A stretch of 17,209 nt of DNA from an uncultured Oscillospiraceae bacterium (GCA_934561175.1 CAKTFW010000031.1:1-17209); one strand, 5' to 3'. Shown: positions 1 through 7,979, counted from the stretch's first letter. The notes: a model not told the origin generated them from the sequence alone. Numbers and translations: made by a program.

Positions 1-585
1 GTGCTGGGCATAGGCGCGGATGCCGGCCTTATTAAGCCGCAGATCGTCGGTGTCCAGTTCCCATAACCGCGCGCCAAGATGAAGCCGGTTTGTTTGCTGG
101 AAGATTATATTGCGGCTCAGCAGGATCAAGTGGACATGGTTCGGCAGACGCTGGCCCAGAAACAGCAAGAGCGCAGTAAAATCCGGCGCCTGCAGAAAGT
201 GCAGATCATCCAGAATATAGAATATTTCATGCCCGCCGGATGCCAATGCGTCACAGAGAAGCTCCAGCATCACCGCTCTGGACTGCGGGTCGGTCGGTAC
301 ATGCAGGGCTTCCATCTCTGCCTTTAATGCGGGCCAGGGACGCAGGTTCCGGCAAAATCCGCGCCAAAGATCCGTGAGGGAATCGGTGATGATCACCTGC
401 CGCAGAATCATCGCGTCTGGAAGCTGTGCTTGACATTGTTCAGCCCACCAGTTAATTGCGCGGGTTTTGCCATAACCGATGGGTGCTACGATGGTGGTGA
501 TCGGATATTCCACAATATGAGAGAGCTTTTCTGAGAGCACATCTGAAATATAGGTTGTGTTCAATTTTGCTGGCAATTCCGGCAC
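1..585 (-). CDS. MalT/LuxR-type STAND ATPase transcriptional regulator, N-terminal part (runs off window edge)
   Basis: The reverse strand reads open from a GTG at 585 to base 1, giving 195 residues without a stop. The protein shows a Walker A P-loop (APIGYGKTRA, about residues 36-45), a Walker B-like stretch (IFYILDDLHF) and a following sensor strand (LILLSRN). It then has an ELDTDDLRLNKAGIRAYAQ segment like the end of the NB-ARC/MalT ATPase region. In the MalT family these ATPases oligomerise on binding an inducer and activate transcription through a C-terminal LuxR helix-turn-helix, which here lies outside the window. I chose GTG because an AGGAA ribosome site lies 7 bases upstream (592-596), a stop codon lies further upstream in frame, and an extended -10 sits just before it. 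The ATG at 593 in another frame gives only a short shadow ORF. The target genes are not visible. Confidence 0.8.
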   Translation of the reverse strand, partial: MPELPAKLNTTYISDVLSEKLSHIVEYPITTIVAPIGYGKTRAINWWAEQCQAQLPDAMILRQVIITDSLTDLWRGFCRNLRPWPALKAEMEALHVPTDPQSRAVMLELLCDALASGGHEIFYILDDLHFLQAPDFTALLLFLGQRLPNHVHLILLSRNIIFQQTNRLHLGARLWELDTDDLRLNKAGIRAYAQH

Positions 586-620
586 CCCGCATTCCTGATG
601 ATATTTTCGTCTGCACGGCG

Positions 621-629
621 ATTATACCA
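621..629 (-). promoter_or_regulatory. Extended -10 promoter for the MalT/LuxR-type regulator
   Basis: On the minus strand the sequence TGGTATAAT is a perfect TGn extended -10 hexamer. It lies about 35 bases upstream of the GTG start at 585 and would give a short 5' leader. No good -35 is seen at 17 bp, which is tolerated by extended -10 promoters. Confidence 0.6.
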
Positions 630-690
630 TACTTTTTGGGCCTTATCATAGCAAAATCGGAATACGGGCATGGGAAAATCACAGAATCAG

Positions 691-722
691 AAAAAGGCTG
701 CTGCCAGAGTTTGGCAGCAGCC
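691..722 (-). terminator. Intrinsic terminator of the response regulator-kinase operon
   Basis: GGCTGCTGCCA and TGGCAGCAGCC form an 11-bp GC-rich stem around a short loop (696-722). On the minus strand it is followed by a run of five T. It lies 36 bases after the kinase stop codon. Because the kinase stop is TAG and sits right before this terminator, TAG must act as a true stop here. Confidence 0.85.
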
Positions 723-757
723 GATAGGACACGCGGTGGAATGGCCGTAAAACAGGG

Positions 758-2035
758 CTAATTCAAACACGCAGTCAGTATGATCTCATCCGCATTCACT
801 TTGGCGGAGATTGTGCCGTGATGCCCTTCTGCAATGCTGCGGGCGATGGAAAGACCAATGCCAAAGCCAGATGAAGTGCTGCGGGAAGGATCGGCACGGT
901 AAAACCGGTCAAACAGTTTTGTTGGGTCGATTGGCTGCGCGGTATCATAACGGTTGGAGGTGCGCAGCACGATGCCTCTGCGTCCCTTGTCCAGCGAGAT
1001 CGTAATGGGAGTATCCGGCAGGGCGTATTTGATGGCGTTGTCCAACAGAATCGACACCAGCTGCCGCGTAGCATACGCGTCGCCATGGTAGATGAGGCTG
1101 GGGCGAATGGACAGTTCCAATGCGTGCCCCCTGGTGTTTGCAAAATCCCGGAAAGATTCTGCGGTTTCCAGAACGGTATCACTAATTGGAAAGTCCTCCA
1201 TATGCAGCGGCGATTTTTCTTCATCCATACGGGAAAGCGTAACCAGAGCGTTGACAAGGCTTGTCAGTTTTTCCGCTTGCAGCAGCGCTTTGTCAATCCA
1301 CTTTTGCTTGCCGACATCCATTTCCAGCACCTTCAGGCTGGTGGTAATTACCGTAATGGGCGTTTTCAATTCATGACTGGCATCTGTGATGAACTGCTTT
1401 TGTTGTTCGGCACTGCGGACAACCGGATCGATCGCTTTGCGGGAGAGCAGAATGACCAACAGGAACACCAAAAGAATACACACAATATCCGCAATGATTG
1501 ACCACACGAATACAAGCTTCAAAGCGCGAAATTCCTGATAGCTGTCAAGAAAAATGGCGATGTTTCGGTTGCTGCCGGTGTGTGCCACGAAAAAACGATA
1601 TGGTCCGTCATATCCATATCCATTGCCATGGCGAATTGCAGCAGCGAGATACGATTCCGTGTCTTCCGATGATACGGCAGTGATTTTATCCAGATTGGCC
1701 ATGGTCAGCGTACCATCATCTTGATAGCGCAGTACGAAGTAGCGGGTAGAGTAAGGGGTTTCTTCCGTAAAAGGTCCGTTGGGTCTGTCTCGTTTGGGTG
1801 GAACATCCGTTGACTGGGAATCCGGAGATGTCTGCGGATCGCCATCGGAAGCGGCTGTGTGAACCGGTGTGGGAATTGTTCCTTCGTTTTCATAGATCAT
1901 TGCCAGCGTGTTCCGCAAATCAGTATCGGTGGAAATATAGTTCGCCGTGTTCAGAATGACGGTTAACAGCAGCATGACGGCTGCGACTGAGAGTGTGGCA
2001 ATCCGGATAAACCGATTTCGCAGGCGTTTAATCAT
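758..2035 (-). CDS. Membrane sensor histidine kinase of the surface/polyphosphate cluster
   Basis: This 425-residue protein has a short cytoplasmic N-terminus, a membrane segment at about 11-31, an extracellular part (about 32-170) and a second membrane segment (about 173-198). The extracellular part is rich in Pro, Asp and Ser and contains FTEETPYSTRYF. The kinase core follows: H-box FITDASHELKTPI with phospho-accepting His221, N-box LLDNAIKYA (Asn333), and G2 box GFGIGLSIA (390-398). The usual DxGxG ATP-lid motif is replaced by a TSNRYD stretch, a variation I regard as family-typical rather than inactivating. It should autophosphorylate and pass phosphate to the response regulator upstream, whose stop overlaps its start by 4 bases (ATGA), indicating translational coupling. 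The stop codon is TAG. The signal sensed is unknown; an envelope cue is likely from the topology. Confidence 0.93.
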   Translation of the reverse strand: MIKRLRNRFIRIATLSVAAVMLLLTVILNTANYISTDTDLRNTLAMIYENEGTIPTPVHTAASDGDPQTSPDSQSTDVPPKRDRPNGPFTEETPYSTRYFVLRYQDDGTLTMANLDKITAVSSEDTESYLAAAIRHGNGYGYDGPYRFFVAHTGSNRNIAIFLDSYQEFRALKLVFVWSIIADIVCILLVFLLVILLSRKAIDPVVRSAEQQKQFITDASHELKTPITVITTSLKVLEMDVGKQKWIDKALLQAEKLTSLVNALVTLSRMDEEKSPLHMEDFPISDTVLETAESFRDFANTRGHALELSIRPSLIYHGDAYATRQLVSILLDNAIKYALPDTPITISLDKGRRGIVLRTSNRYDTAQPIDPTKLFDRFYRADPSRSTSSGFGIGLSIARSIAEGHHGTISAKVNADEIILTACLN

Positions 2036-2706
2036 AAAGCTTCCTCCAGCAGATATCCAAGGCCGCTGTTGGCGTGGATGCTGGTTGTAGAGCCGAGGGC
2101 TTTTAGCTTTTTACGCAGATTGGAGATATTAACCCAGACGACATTGATCTCTGCTTCATTATTCCAACCCCAAATTTTTTCCATAATTCGTTCTGCGGAA
2201 AATACCTGCTTGGGCGCGTGCAGGAATAACTCCATGATTTGAAATTCCCGGCCACTGAGCCGTGTGGATTTTCCATTGCAGGTCAGATCTCCGGAACCGG
2301 GATCCAGGGTCAAATCCCCGAAGGACAGAACTGTGGGCTGATAGGCTTCGCTTCGCCGCAGAATAGAGCGAACCCGACTTAAAAGTTCATCCGGATCGAA
2401 GGGCTTTGGAAGGTAATCGTCGGCTCCGGCATTGAATCCAATGATACGGTCATCTGTTTGCCCCTTTGCGGTCAGCATCATAATCGGCGTTTTGATTCCC
2501 TCGCTGCGGAGCTTTTCCAATACCTGAATCCCATCCATTTTTGGCATCATCACATCCAGGATGATTGCATCATAGTCCGCGGCGACAGCGTATTCATAAG
2601 CATCAAATCCGTTGTGCACAGCATCTACCGTAAAATGATTCCGTTCAAAAAAGACAGTCAAAGCTTCGGAAAGGTCCAATTCATCTTCTGCAATCAGCAA
2701 TTTCAT
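2032..2706 (-). CDS. OmpR/PhoB-family response regulator
   Basis: A full-length 224-residue two-domain regulator. The receiver (1-115) has the acidic pair E7/D8, phospho-acceptor Asp51 in IILDVMMPKMDG, Thr79 in MLTA and Lys101 in LPKPF. The C-terminal winged helix (about 128-222) contains the REFQIMELF and INVVWVNISNLRKKL segments typical of OmpR/PhoB proteins. It has its own promoter and shares a transcript with the kinase. OmpR-family proteins bind tandem half-sites about 11 bp apart. The only striking 11-bp-period repeats here lie in the divergent promoter at 4206-4257, so these are its probable targets (inference). No such box is seen in front of its own gene, so autoregulation is not evident. 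Confidence 0.95.
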   Translation of the reverse strand: MKLLIAEDELDLSEALTVFFERNHFTVDAVHNGFDAYEYAVAADYDAIILDVMMPKMDGIQVLEKLRSEGIKTPIMMLTAKGQTDDRIIGFNAGADDYLPKPFDPDELLSRVRSILRRSEAYQPTVLSFGDLTLDPGSGDLTCNGKSTRLSGREFQIMELFLHAPKQVFSAERIMEKIWGWNNEAEINVVWVNISNLRKKLKALGSTTSIHANSGLGYLLEEAL

Positions 2707-2743
2707 TGTTTATCACCTGTATGCCTATGTTGAATTTGCCGGT

Positions 2744-2772
2744 AGTATAGCGAACGAATCAAAGAAAAGCAA
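2744..2772 (-). promoter_or_regulatory. Sigma-A promoter for the response regulator-kinase operon
   Basis: On the minus strand TTGCTT (2767-2772) and TATACT (2744-2749) are separated by exactly 17 bp. They lie in the 71-bp gap between the DUF4956 gene and the response regulator. The two-component genes can therefore be transcribed independently of the VTC-DUF4956 pair upstream, although read-through is also possible because no terminator is seen between them. Confidence 0.7.
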
Positions 2773-2777
2773 GCGGA

Positions 2778-3437
2778 TCAAAATGTATCTCTGGTAGTTG
2801 CCCGGCTGCAGACGATGTTCAGGTTCCCGTTTCGGCAGCGCAGCGCATCCAGAAATGCCTTCGGTACTGTCTCCTGCGGGAGAAGAATGCGGTAGTTCAG
2901 TTCATACAGGGTTCCCATGTTGGAGGTTTTGACTTGGGTCAGTGTGTAGCCTCTGGTATACTGCTGCAGCAGATCGTCAAAAAGGTTCTCGTAATCCAGA
3001 TTTTCCGGAATGGTAATTTTCAATGTGCGCTCTGCAGAGGAATGCTGGCCGAAATTCAGTGCGGTGCAGAGAAGCAGGACACCGGCAAGGATAAGAAAGG
3101 CGAGAATAGCCAGACCAACATATCCCATGCCGGTGGCAAGTCCCAGAGCCATCGCCAGAAACAGCGTTCCGATTTCCCGTGCAGTGCCGGGAGCGGAACG
3201 GAAGCGTGCCAGTCCAAAGGCACCGGCCACAGCGACCCCCGCGCCTAGATTTCCACTGACTAACATGATGAGCTGTACAATTGCCGGAAGGACTGCCAGG
3301 GTGATGGAATAACTGGGTGTAGCGTGGGAACGGTACATTCCAACAAGTGCGACTCCGATTCCCAAGATCAGGGACACTGCGGTACAAATCAGAAAAGTGG
3401 ACAATGTCAGCGTTGTCCCGATGATAGAATTAAGCAC
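2778..3437 (-). CDS. DUF4956-family membrane protein
   Basis: This 219-residue protein has three to four hydrophobic helices in its first 130 residues (about 10-33, 44-66 and 88-127). The loop between them contains the family hallmark GAFGLARFRSAPGTAREIGTLF. A soluble alpha/beta tail (about 140-219) resembles a ferredoxin-like fold. I recognise it as DUF4956, a family commonly found beside VTC-domain proteins; its biochemical role is not established. Translation starts at a GTG (3435-3437) that overlaps the end of the VTC gene by 8 bases, with a GGAGG site 9 bases upstream. The pair should therefore be translationally coupled. A membrane channel, anchor or acceptor working with the VTC enzyme is a plausible guess, not shown by sequence. 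Confidence 0.88.
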   Translation of the reverse strand: MLNSIIGTTLTLSTFLICTAVSLILGIGVALVGMYRSHATPSYSITLAVLPAIVQLIMLVSGNLGAGVAVAGAFGLARFRSAPGTAREIGTLFLAMALGLATGMGYVGLAILAFLILAGVLLLCTALNFGQHSSAERTLKITIPENLDYENLFDDLLQQYTRGYTLTQVKTSNMGTLYELNYRILLPQETVPKAFLDALRCRNGNLNIVCSRATTRDTF

Positions 3438-4167
3438 AATGATATTCCTCCGGTTTCATTTGGATTTGCTGCTTTGGCAGAAGCTGGTCGCGGTAGCAGG
3501 TGCCGTATTTGGAGAAAGTAGTCGGGAAAACACCGGCGTCGGATAGCAGACGACTGAGCCAAAGTGGGCAGGCGCTGGGAAGCTTGATCTCCATCAGCAC
3601 CTGATTTTGCGGCATGAAAAATGCGCCGTGATCTCCGAGACGAAGATCCAACTCGGTGTTACGCCAGCGTAAACCAGAATCAAAGGTGATCCGCAGTTCC
3701 GGATCGTCAGTTCCGGAAAATGCTAGGCGGTCATAACCGATAAATACCTTAGGCGCAGCGTGATAATGCTGCTGTGCCCACAAAATTTCACGACCGATTT
3801 GCCCGTAATAGTCCACTGGGAGTGTACCCTTCAGAAATGGTGTAACCAAATTGACACTTGTGGTGATGCGCCGTTTATAAACAACGCCGTTGAATTTCTT
3901 TTTCAGTTCTATAAATACAGTACTGCCGTTTTCGGGAACGCTGTAGCTGCGGACCCGCAGCTTCTCTTTATAAATTGGCTTTTCCAGAGAGGTGCGAATC
4001 AACTGGTAGTCTTCTGTATCATAATAAAGATTACAGATGGTGTACGCACCGTATTGATCCTGCTGCAGATGCGGCTGCATTTCGTGGAGCAGGAATTGCT
4101 GCTGCGCAATTGTTAATAAGTATTTCTTTTCATAGCGTTCAAAGCAGCTTTGAATGGAACTGTCCAT
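3430..4167 (-). CDS. VTC-domain protein (polyphosphate polymerase-like, triphosphate tunnel fold)
   Basis: The 245-residue protein is essentially one VTC domain. Basic and acidic residues expected to line the tunnel are present: ERYEKKY (10-16), KLRVRSY with Arg71 and Arg73, ELKKK (Glu87, Lys89), YKRR (Lys98-Arg100), GYDR (Arg147), LRITFDSG (Arg159, Asp163), MEIK (Glu193, Lys195) and SKY (Lys220). In yeast Vtc4 this fold makes polyphosphate from ATP. Bacterial homologues are annotated by this fold and their products are mostly untested. It has no membrane segment, so a membrane partner is expected, and DUF4956 follows with an 8-base overlap. It is the first gene of the minus arm of the divergent promoter, with AGGAGGG about 7 bases before its ATG. 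All key residues appear intact, so activity is likely. Confidence 0.92.
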   Translation of the reverse strand: MDSSIQSCFERYEKKYLLTIAQQQFLLHEMQPHLQQDQYGAYTICNLYYDTEDYQLIRTSLEKPIYKEKLRVRSYSVPENGSTVFIELKKKFNGVVYKRRITTSVNLVTPFLKGTLPVDYYGQIGREILWAQQHYHAAPKVFIGYDRLAFSGTDDPELRITFDSGLRWRNTELDLRLGDHGAFFMPQNQVLMEIKLPSACPLWLSRLLSDAGVFPTTFSKYGTCYRDQLLPKQQIQMKPEEYHCA

Positions 4168-4190
4168 GTGGATCCCTCCTTACAGCAGAA

Positions 4191-4272
4191 AGTTTATATA
4201 CACGGCCTAAAGGGAACCTAAAGAAACTTTCGGAAAATACTTTAGGTTCTCTTTAGGCTGCAGCTTTATGAT
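4191..4272. promoter_or_regulatory. Symmetric divergent promoter with paired 11-bp-period direct repeats (likely response-regulator sites)
   Basis: CCTAAAGGGAACCTAAAG (4206-4223) and CTTTAGGTTCTCTTTAGG (4240-4257) are reverse complements with one mismatch, separated by 16 bases. Each arm holds two heptamers (CCTAAAG or CTTTAGG) exactly 11 bp apart, the usual geometry for OmpR/PhoB dimers. Plus arm: the distal box ends 9 bp before a TATGAT -10 (4267-4272). Minus arm: its box ends a few bases before a TATATAAACT stretch (4191-4200) that can serve as -10. Neither side has a normal -35; the boxes occupy that position, as in class II activated promoters. The expected regulator is the OmpR-family protein encoded at 2032-2706 (inference). 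Confidence 0.8.
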
Positions 4273-4352
4273 AGGGCCATCGCAAGAGAAACCACTCCAG
4301 TATGTGTTCCAATGACATACCGGATCTGAAACAATTAAAGGAGGTATTCCAA

Positions 4353-6152
4353 ATGAAAGCAAAAAGATGGATATCCGTTTTGTGCGCAATGGTAATGACA
4401 TTCTCACTTGCCGCCTGCGGGGCACGGTCTGCAACGCAGCAGGATACAGAGACGACATTGACCGGACAGGTTTCTGCCATAGACGGCAGTGAAATTACCC
4501 TGCTGCTTGGAACATGGACAGAAGGGGAGGCCAGGGTACCGCAGAGCGCGGATAATTCAGATCAAACACTGCCAGAAGCACCGCCGGATCAACCGGAGGA
4601 CAATAATGCATTTACGGAGCGTGATGGACAGACACCGCCCTCTAAACCGGATGCGGATATTTCCGACAAAGAGCAGCCGGGTGAAATTCCGAGCGGCAAT
4701 GCACCGGATGGACAGAAGCCTGATGACCAACCGTCGATGCCGGGCAGCTTTGAAGCAGGAACAGAATCTGTCACACTGGACTTTACAAATGCTGCGGTGA
4801 CCAAACGCGGTACGCGTATTACAGTGGAGGAGATTGCGATTGGAGATGTGCTGACAGTGACAATTGGGTCGGATCAGGCTGTGCGTGCCGTTATGGTGGA
4901 GTTACAGCCAGACGGTCAGAATTTACCGGGCGGTGGCTTTGGCGGAAGCCAAGAAGTTACGCAGGGGGAAAGTGCCAATACCATTACGGAAGATGGGACC
5001 TATGACAATGTTACTTATGACTCTGTGGGCGATGATGAAAATGCCCTGCGGGTAGACGGTGCGATGGTTGCGCTGGATGGCGTCACGGTGAATAAATCGG
5101 CCGGTGCCACATCGAACACGGAAAACGGCGATTTTTATGGAATGAATGCGGCGCTGCTGGCAACGAACGGGGCGACGGTGACAATCAAAAATGCCACGGT
5201 AACCTCTTCTGCACAGAACGGGAATGGCGTCTTTAGCTATGGAAGCGGAACTACCGTTGACATTTCGGCTTCCACCATCACGACGACGGCAGATAATTCC
5301 GGCGGCATTCAGACGACCGGCGGCGGTACGACGAATGCGAAAAATTTGACGGTGGAGACGATGGGTAATTCTGCTGCGGCGATTCGTTCCGACCGGGGTG
5401 GCGGGACAGTGCAGGTGGAGGGCGGCAGTTATACTTCGAACGGTTATAATTCACCGGCGGTGTATTCAACCGCGGAGATTACTGTCCGGAATGCAGTGCT
5501 TACAGCGAATCATTCGGAAGCGCTGGTTATTGAAGGGAAAAACTCCATCACCTTGGAAAATTGCACTGTAACAGGCAATATGAGTGATACAAAGGGCAGC
5601 AGCTCGGAGGAAAATGTCCATAATGTCATGATTTATCAGTCCATGAGTGGCGATGCAGATGTCGGTACTTCCACCTTTTCCATGACGGGCGGCAGTTTGA
5701 CTTCCAACAACGGTGATCTGTTTTATGTGACGAATACCCACTGCATTCTGCGCCTTTCCGGCGTGACAATTGCCAATGTGGATCCGGATGGCTGCCTGCT
5801 GCGCGTGGTTGGAAATTCTGCCAGCCATGGATGGGGAACCGCGGGTGCAAACGGAGCACAGGTGGAACTGACTGCTGATGCACAGGTGCTGGAGGGCAAT
5901 ATTGTGGTGGATACCATTTCGACATTGAATTTGACACTGCAAAATGGCAGTGTGTTTACAGGAAGCGTGAATCTAATTGAAAATACACAAAATGGTGAAG
6001 CCGTGCCGGATAATGCGGTGATTACGGTGGAAAGCGGCTGCGTTTGGAATCTGACCGACGATTGTACGGTTACAAGTCTTGTGAATAACGGCACAATTTA
6101 CTTTAATGGCCACACGATTACCTTGGCGGATGGAACTGTACTGCAGGGATAA
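4353..6152 (+). CDS. Secreted beta-helix lipoprotein with an acidic Pro-rich insertion
   Basis: I start at the ATG at 4353 (599 aa) because AAAGGAGG lies 8 bases upstream and it gives a clean lipoprotein signal: KAKR, a hydrophobic core, then lipobox SLAAC with Cys22. A small beta domain follows (TGQVSAIDGSEITLLLG, about 37-53) and seems to resume at 138-185 (RITVEEIAIGDVLTVTIG). It is interrupted by about 70 residues rich in Pro, Asp, Gln and Glu that should be disordered. After a Gly-rich hinge (PGGGFGG), residues 200-599 are many short Gly/Asn/Thr/Val repeats (VTVNKS, VTIKNATV, ITLENCTVTGN) typical of a right-handed parallel beta-helix of the pectate-lyase-like kind. No catalytic residues are recognised, so binding or structural roles are as likely as lyase activity. 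It is the first gene of the plus arm; the next begins 23 bases on. Confidence 0.85.
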   Translation: MKAKRWISVLCAMVMTFSLAACGARSATQQDTETTLTGQVSAIDGSEITLLLGTWTEGEARVPQSADNSDQTLPEAPPDQPEDNNAFTERDGQTPPSKPDADISDKEQPGEIPSGNAPDGQKPDDQPSMPGSFEAGTESVTLDFTNAAVTKRGTRITVEEIAIGDVLTVTIGSDQAVRAVMVELQPDGQNLPGGGFGGSQEVTQGESANTITEDGTYDNVTYDSVGDDENALRVDGAMVALDGVTVNKSAGATSNTENGDFYGMNAALLATNGATVTIKNATVTSSAQNGNGVFSYGSGTTVDISASTITTTADNSGGIQTTGGGTTNAKNLTVETMGNSAAAIRSDRGGGTVQVEGGSYTSNGYNSPAVYSTAEITVRNAVLTANHSEALVIEGKNSITLENCTVTGNMSDTKGSSSEENVHNVMIYQSMSGDADVGTSTFSMTGGSLTSNNGDLFYVTNTHCILRLSGVTIANVDPDGCLLRVVGNSASHGWGTAGANGAQVELTADAQVLEGNIVVDTISTLNLTLQNGSVFTGSVNLIENTQNGEAVPDNAVITVESGCVWNLTDDCTVTSLVNNGTIYFNGHTITLADGTVLQG

Positions 6153-6175
6153 GTAATGAGGAAGGATGAAGATCA

Positions 6176-7864
6176 ATGAAAAAATCAATTCCAAAGCGAA
6201 TCCTGTCTGGTGTTTTGGCGACAGCCCTGGCGGTTTCAATACTGCCGGCCGCTGCGGCGATTGTCAATGCAGGTACGGCAAGTGATACCACAACCTTCAC
6301 TTTTTCCAACAGTGGCATCACAACCCAAAATGGGAATGGAACCGGTTATAAAATCAATGGGACAGAATTGACAATTCAAAAGAGTGGCACTTATTCTGTT
6401 TCCGGCAGCTGTTCCGATGGCTCAATTCAGATCAAAAAGGGGACGACGGGGGTTACATTGGTACTGAATGGACTTACGCTGACCAGTGCAGACACTGCGC
6501 CGCTCTCCTGCAACAAGTCCACAGAGGTGACGATTGTTGCGGCCAGCGGTACGACCAACACACTGACGGACAGTGCGAACAATAACGACGGAACCAATCC
6601 GGACAATGAAGACGCGGAAAATGCGGTAATCAAGTGCAAGGATGGTTCAGATGTTACCATCTGCGGTACCGGAACGCTGAAGGTTACGGCAAATGGCAAG
6701 AATGGCATTAAATCTGGTGCAATAACAGCGGAGGAAGGAATGGCTGCGCTCACCATCCGCGATGTTAAGCTGAATATCACTGCGCCTGTGAATGATGCGA
6801 TCAATGCGGAACAGCAGCTGAATATTGAAAGCGGAACATTGACGATTTCTGCTGCAGATGATGCGATCCACGGCGATCTGGTACTGAACATTGGCGCGAA
6901 CAGTACCGCGGGTCCGACGATTCGAATTACGGATTGCTACGAGGGCCTGAAAGCGGCAACGCTGAATATTTTTTCCGGCAATCTGGAGATCACTGCATCG
7001 GACGACTGCTTAAACGCGGCGAACTCTGATTTAAGAAATTATGACTTCTCAATGAATATCTCCGGCGGTACAATCAACGCGTCCTCGACCAGCGGAGATG
7101 GCTTCGACTCCAATGGCGATTTGACAATTTCCGGTGGTGCTGTGACCGTTTGGACGGCAAATATGGCGGACAACCAGCCTCTGGATGCGGATGGAACTTT
7201 GATCCTCTCCGGAGGAACCGTTCTGGCAGCTGGCGGCAGCAGTGGCATGGGAGTACGGATCAGCGCCACACAGCCCTATGTGATATTTGGCACAACCAGC
7301 GGCATGGGCGGCCGACCGATGGGAAACCGGCAGAGTACGGCGACAATTGCAAAAGACGGCAGCTTCTCGATTCGGGATAATGCAGGCGATGCGGTTTACA
7401 GCGGCACGGCGATCTGCAATGCAAATTATGTGTTCTTTTCTTCCGCAAAACTGACGGCGGAGAACTCGTACACGCTATACAGCGGAAATACCAATGCAGC
7501 GACGGCAACAGCACAGACTGGTACGGCGGATTCCGCCTGTCCGTTTTCAGATATTCCTGCGGGCAGCTACTGTAAACAGGCTTCGACATGGGCGGCTGCC
7601 AATCAGATCGTCTGTGGTTATGGAAATGGATGCTTCGGGGCGGATGATGCTGTGACACGAGAGCAGCTGGCAGCGATTTTGTATCGCTATGCGCAGTATA
7701 AAGGTTATGACACCTCCGACTCCACCGTGCTGACAGACTTCTCAGACTGGGCGGATGTTTCAGGCTATGCAAAACCTGCGGTGGCATGGGCAAATGCAGC
7801 AGGGCTGATTCAGGGCGGTACAACCGGAACGCTGGCGCCGAAAGATACTGCGACCCGCGCGTAG
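6176..7864 (+). CDS. Cthe_2159-like carbohydrate-binding protein with C-terminal SLH motifs (last motif cut by an amber codon)
   Basis: The 562-residue product starts with a signal peptide (KKSIPKR, a hydrophobic stretch to about residue 31, Ala-rich cleavage region). Residues about 40-440 form a beta-solenoid with repeated acidic turns such as VNDAINAE, AADDAIHGD, YEGLKAA and ASDDCLNAA. These resemble the PF14262 family (Cthe_2159), whose characterised member binds acidic polysaccharide and calcium. The C-terminal region has two SLH motifs (ACPFSDIPAG to AAILYRYAQYKG; then TDFSDWADVSG onward) for attachment to wall polymers. The last motif reads TLAPKDTATRA then TAG at 7862-7864. In the same frame AAAILMRFLQRAA follows, ending in TGA at 7904-7906, where the motif normally has TRAQ. 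A single C-to-T change thus removes 14 residues. Wall anchoring could be weakened. Ribosome site AGGA lies upstream and it is co-transcribed with the lipoprotein gene. Confidence 0.87.
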   Translation: MKKSIPKRILSGVLATALAVSILPAAAAIVNAGTASDTTTFTFSNSGITTQNGNGTGYKINGTELTIQKSGTYSVSGSCSDGSIQIKKGTTGVTLVLNGLTLTSADTAPLSCNKSTEVTIVAASGTTNTLTDSANNNDGTNPDNEDAENAVIKCKDGSDVTICGTGTLKVTANGKNGIKSGAITAEEGMAALTIRDVKLNITAPVNDAINAEQQLNIESGTLTISAADDAIHGDLVLNIGANSTAGPTIRITDCYEGLKAATLNIFSGNLEITASDDCLNAANSDLRNYDFSMNISGGTINASSTSGDGFDSNGDLTISGGAVTVWTANMADNQPLDADGTLILSGGTVLAAGGSSGMGVRISATQPYVIFGTTSGMGGRPMGNRQSTATIAKDGSFSIRDNAGDAVYSGTAICNANYVFFSSAKLTAENSYTLYSGNTNAATATAQTGTADSACPFSDIPAGSYCKQASTWAAANQIVCGYGNGCFGADDAVTREQLAAILYRYAQYKGYDTSDSTVLTDFSDWADVSGYAKPAVAWANAAGLIQGGTTGTLAPKDTATRA

Positions 7865-7923
7865 GCTGCAGCCATCCTGATGCGTTTTCTGCAGAGGGCA
7901 GCGTGAGGGAATCAGAAGAACAT

Positions 7924-7979
7924 CCGCGTGGAAGACTGCGCTGCGGACAAAATACCTGCAGTGCAGTTTTTTCACGCGG
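7924..7979 (+). terminator. Intrinsic terminator after the SLH protein gene, nested in a larger palindrome
   Basis: ACTGCGCTGCGG (7935-7946) pairs with CTGCAGTGCAGT (7956-7967) in a 12-bp stem with two G-U pairs, followed by six T (7967-7972). An outer pair, CCGCGTG (7924-7930) and CACGCGG (7973-7979), encloses it. The element lies after the ancestral TGA stop at 7904-7906, which supports that stop as the original gene end. Confidence 0.75.

Noticed and set aside
4302..4352. Upstream ATG at 4302 as start of the beta-helix lipoprotein
   Set aside because: It adds 17 residues before the signal peptide and has no ribosome site. The ATG at 4353 has AAAGGAGG and gives a proper lipoprotein signal.
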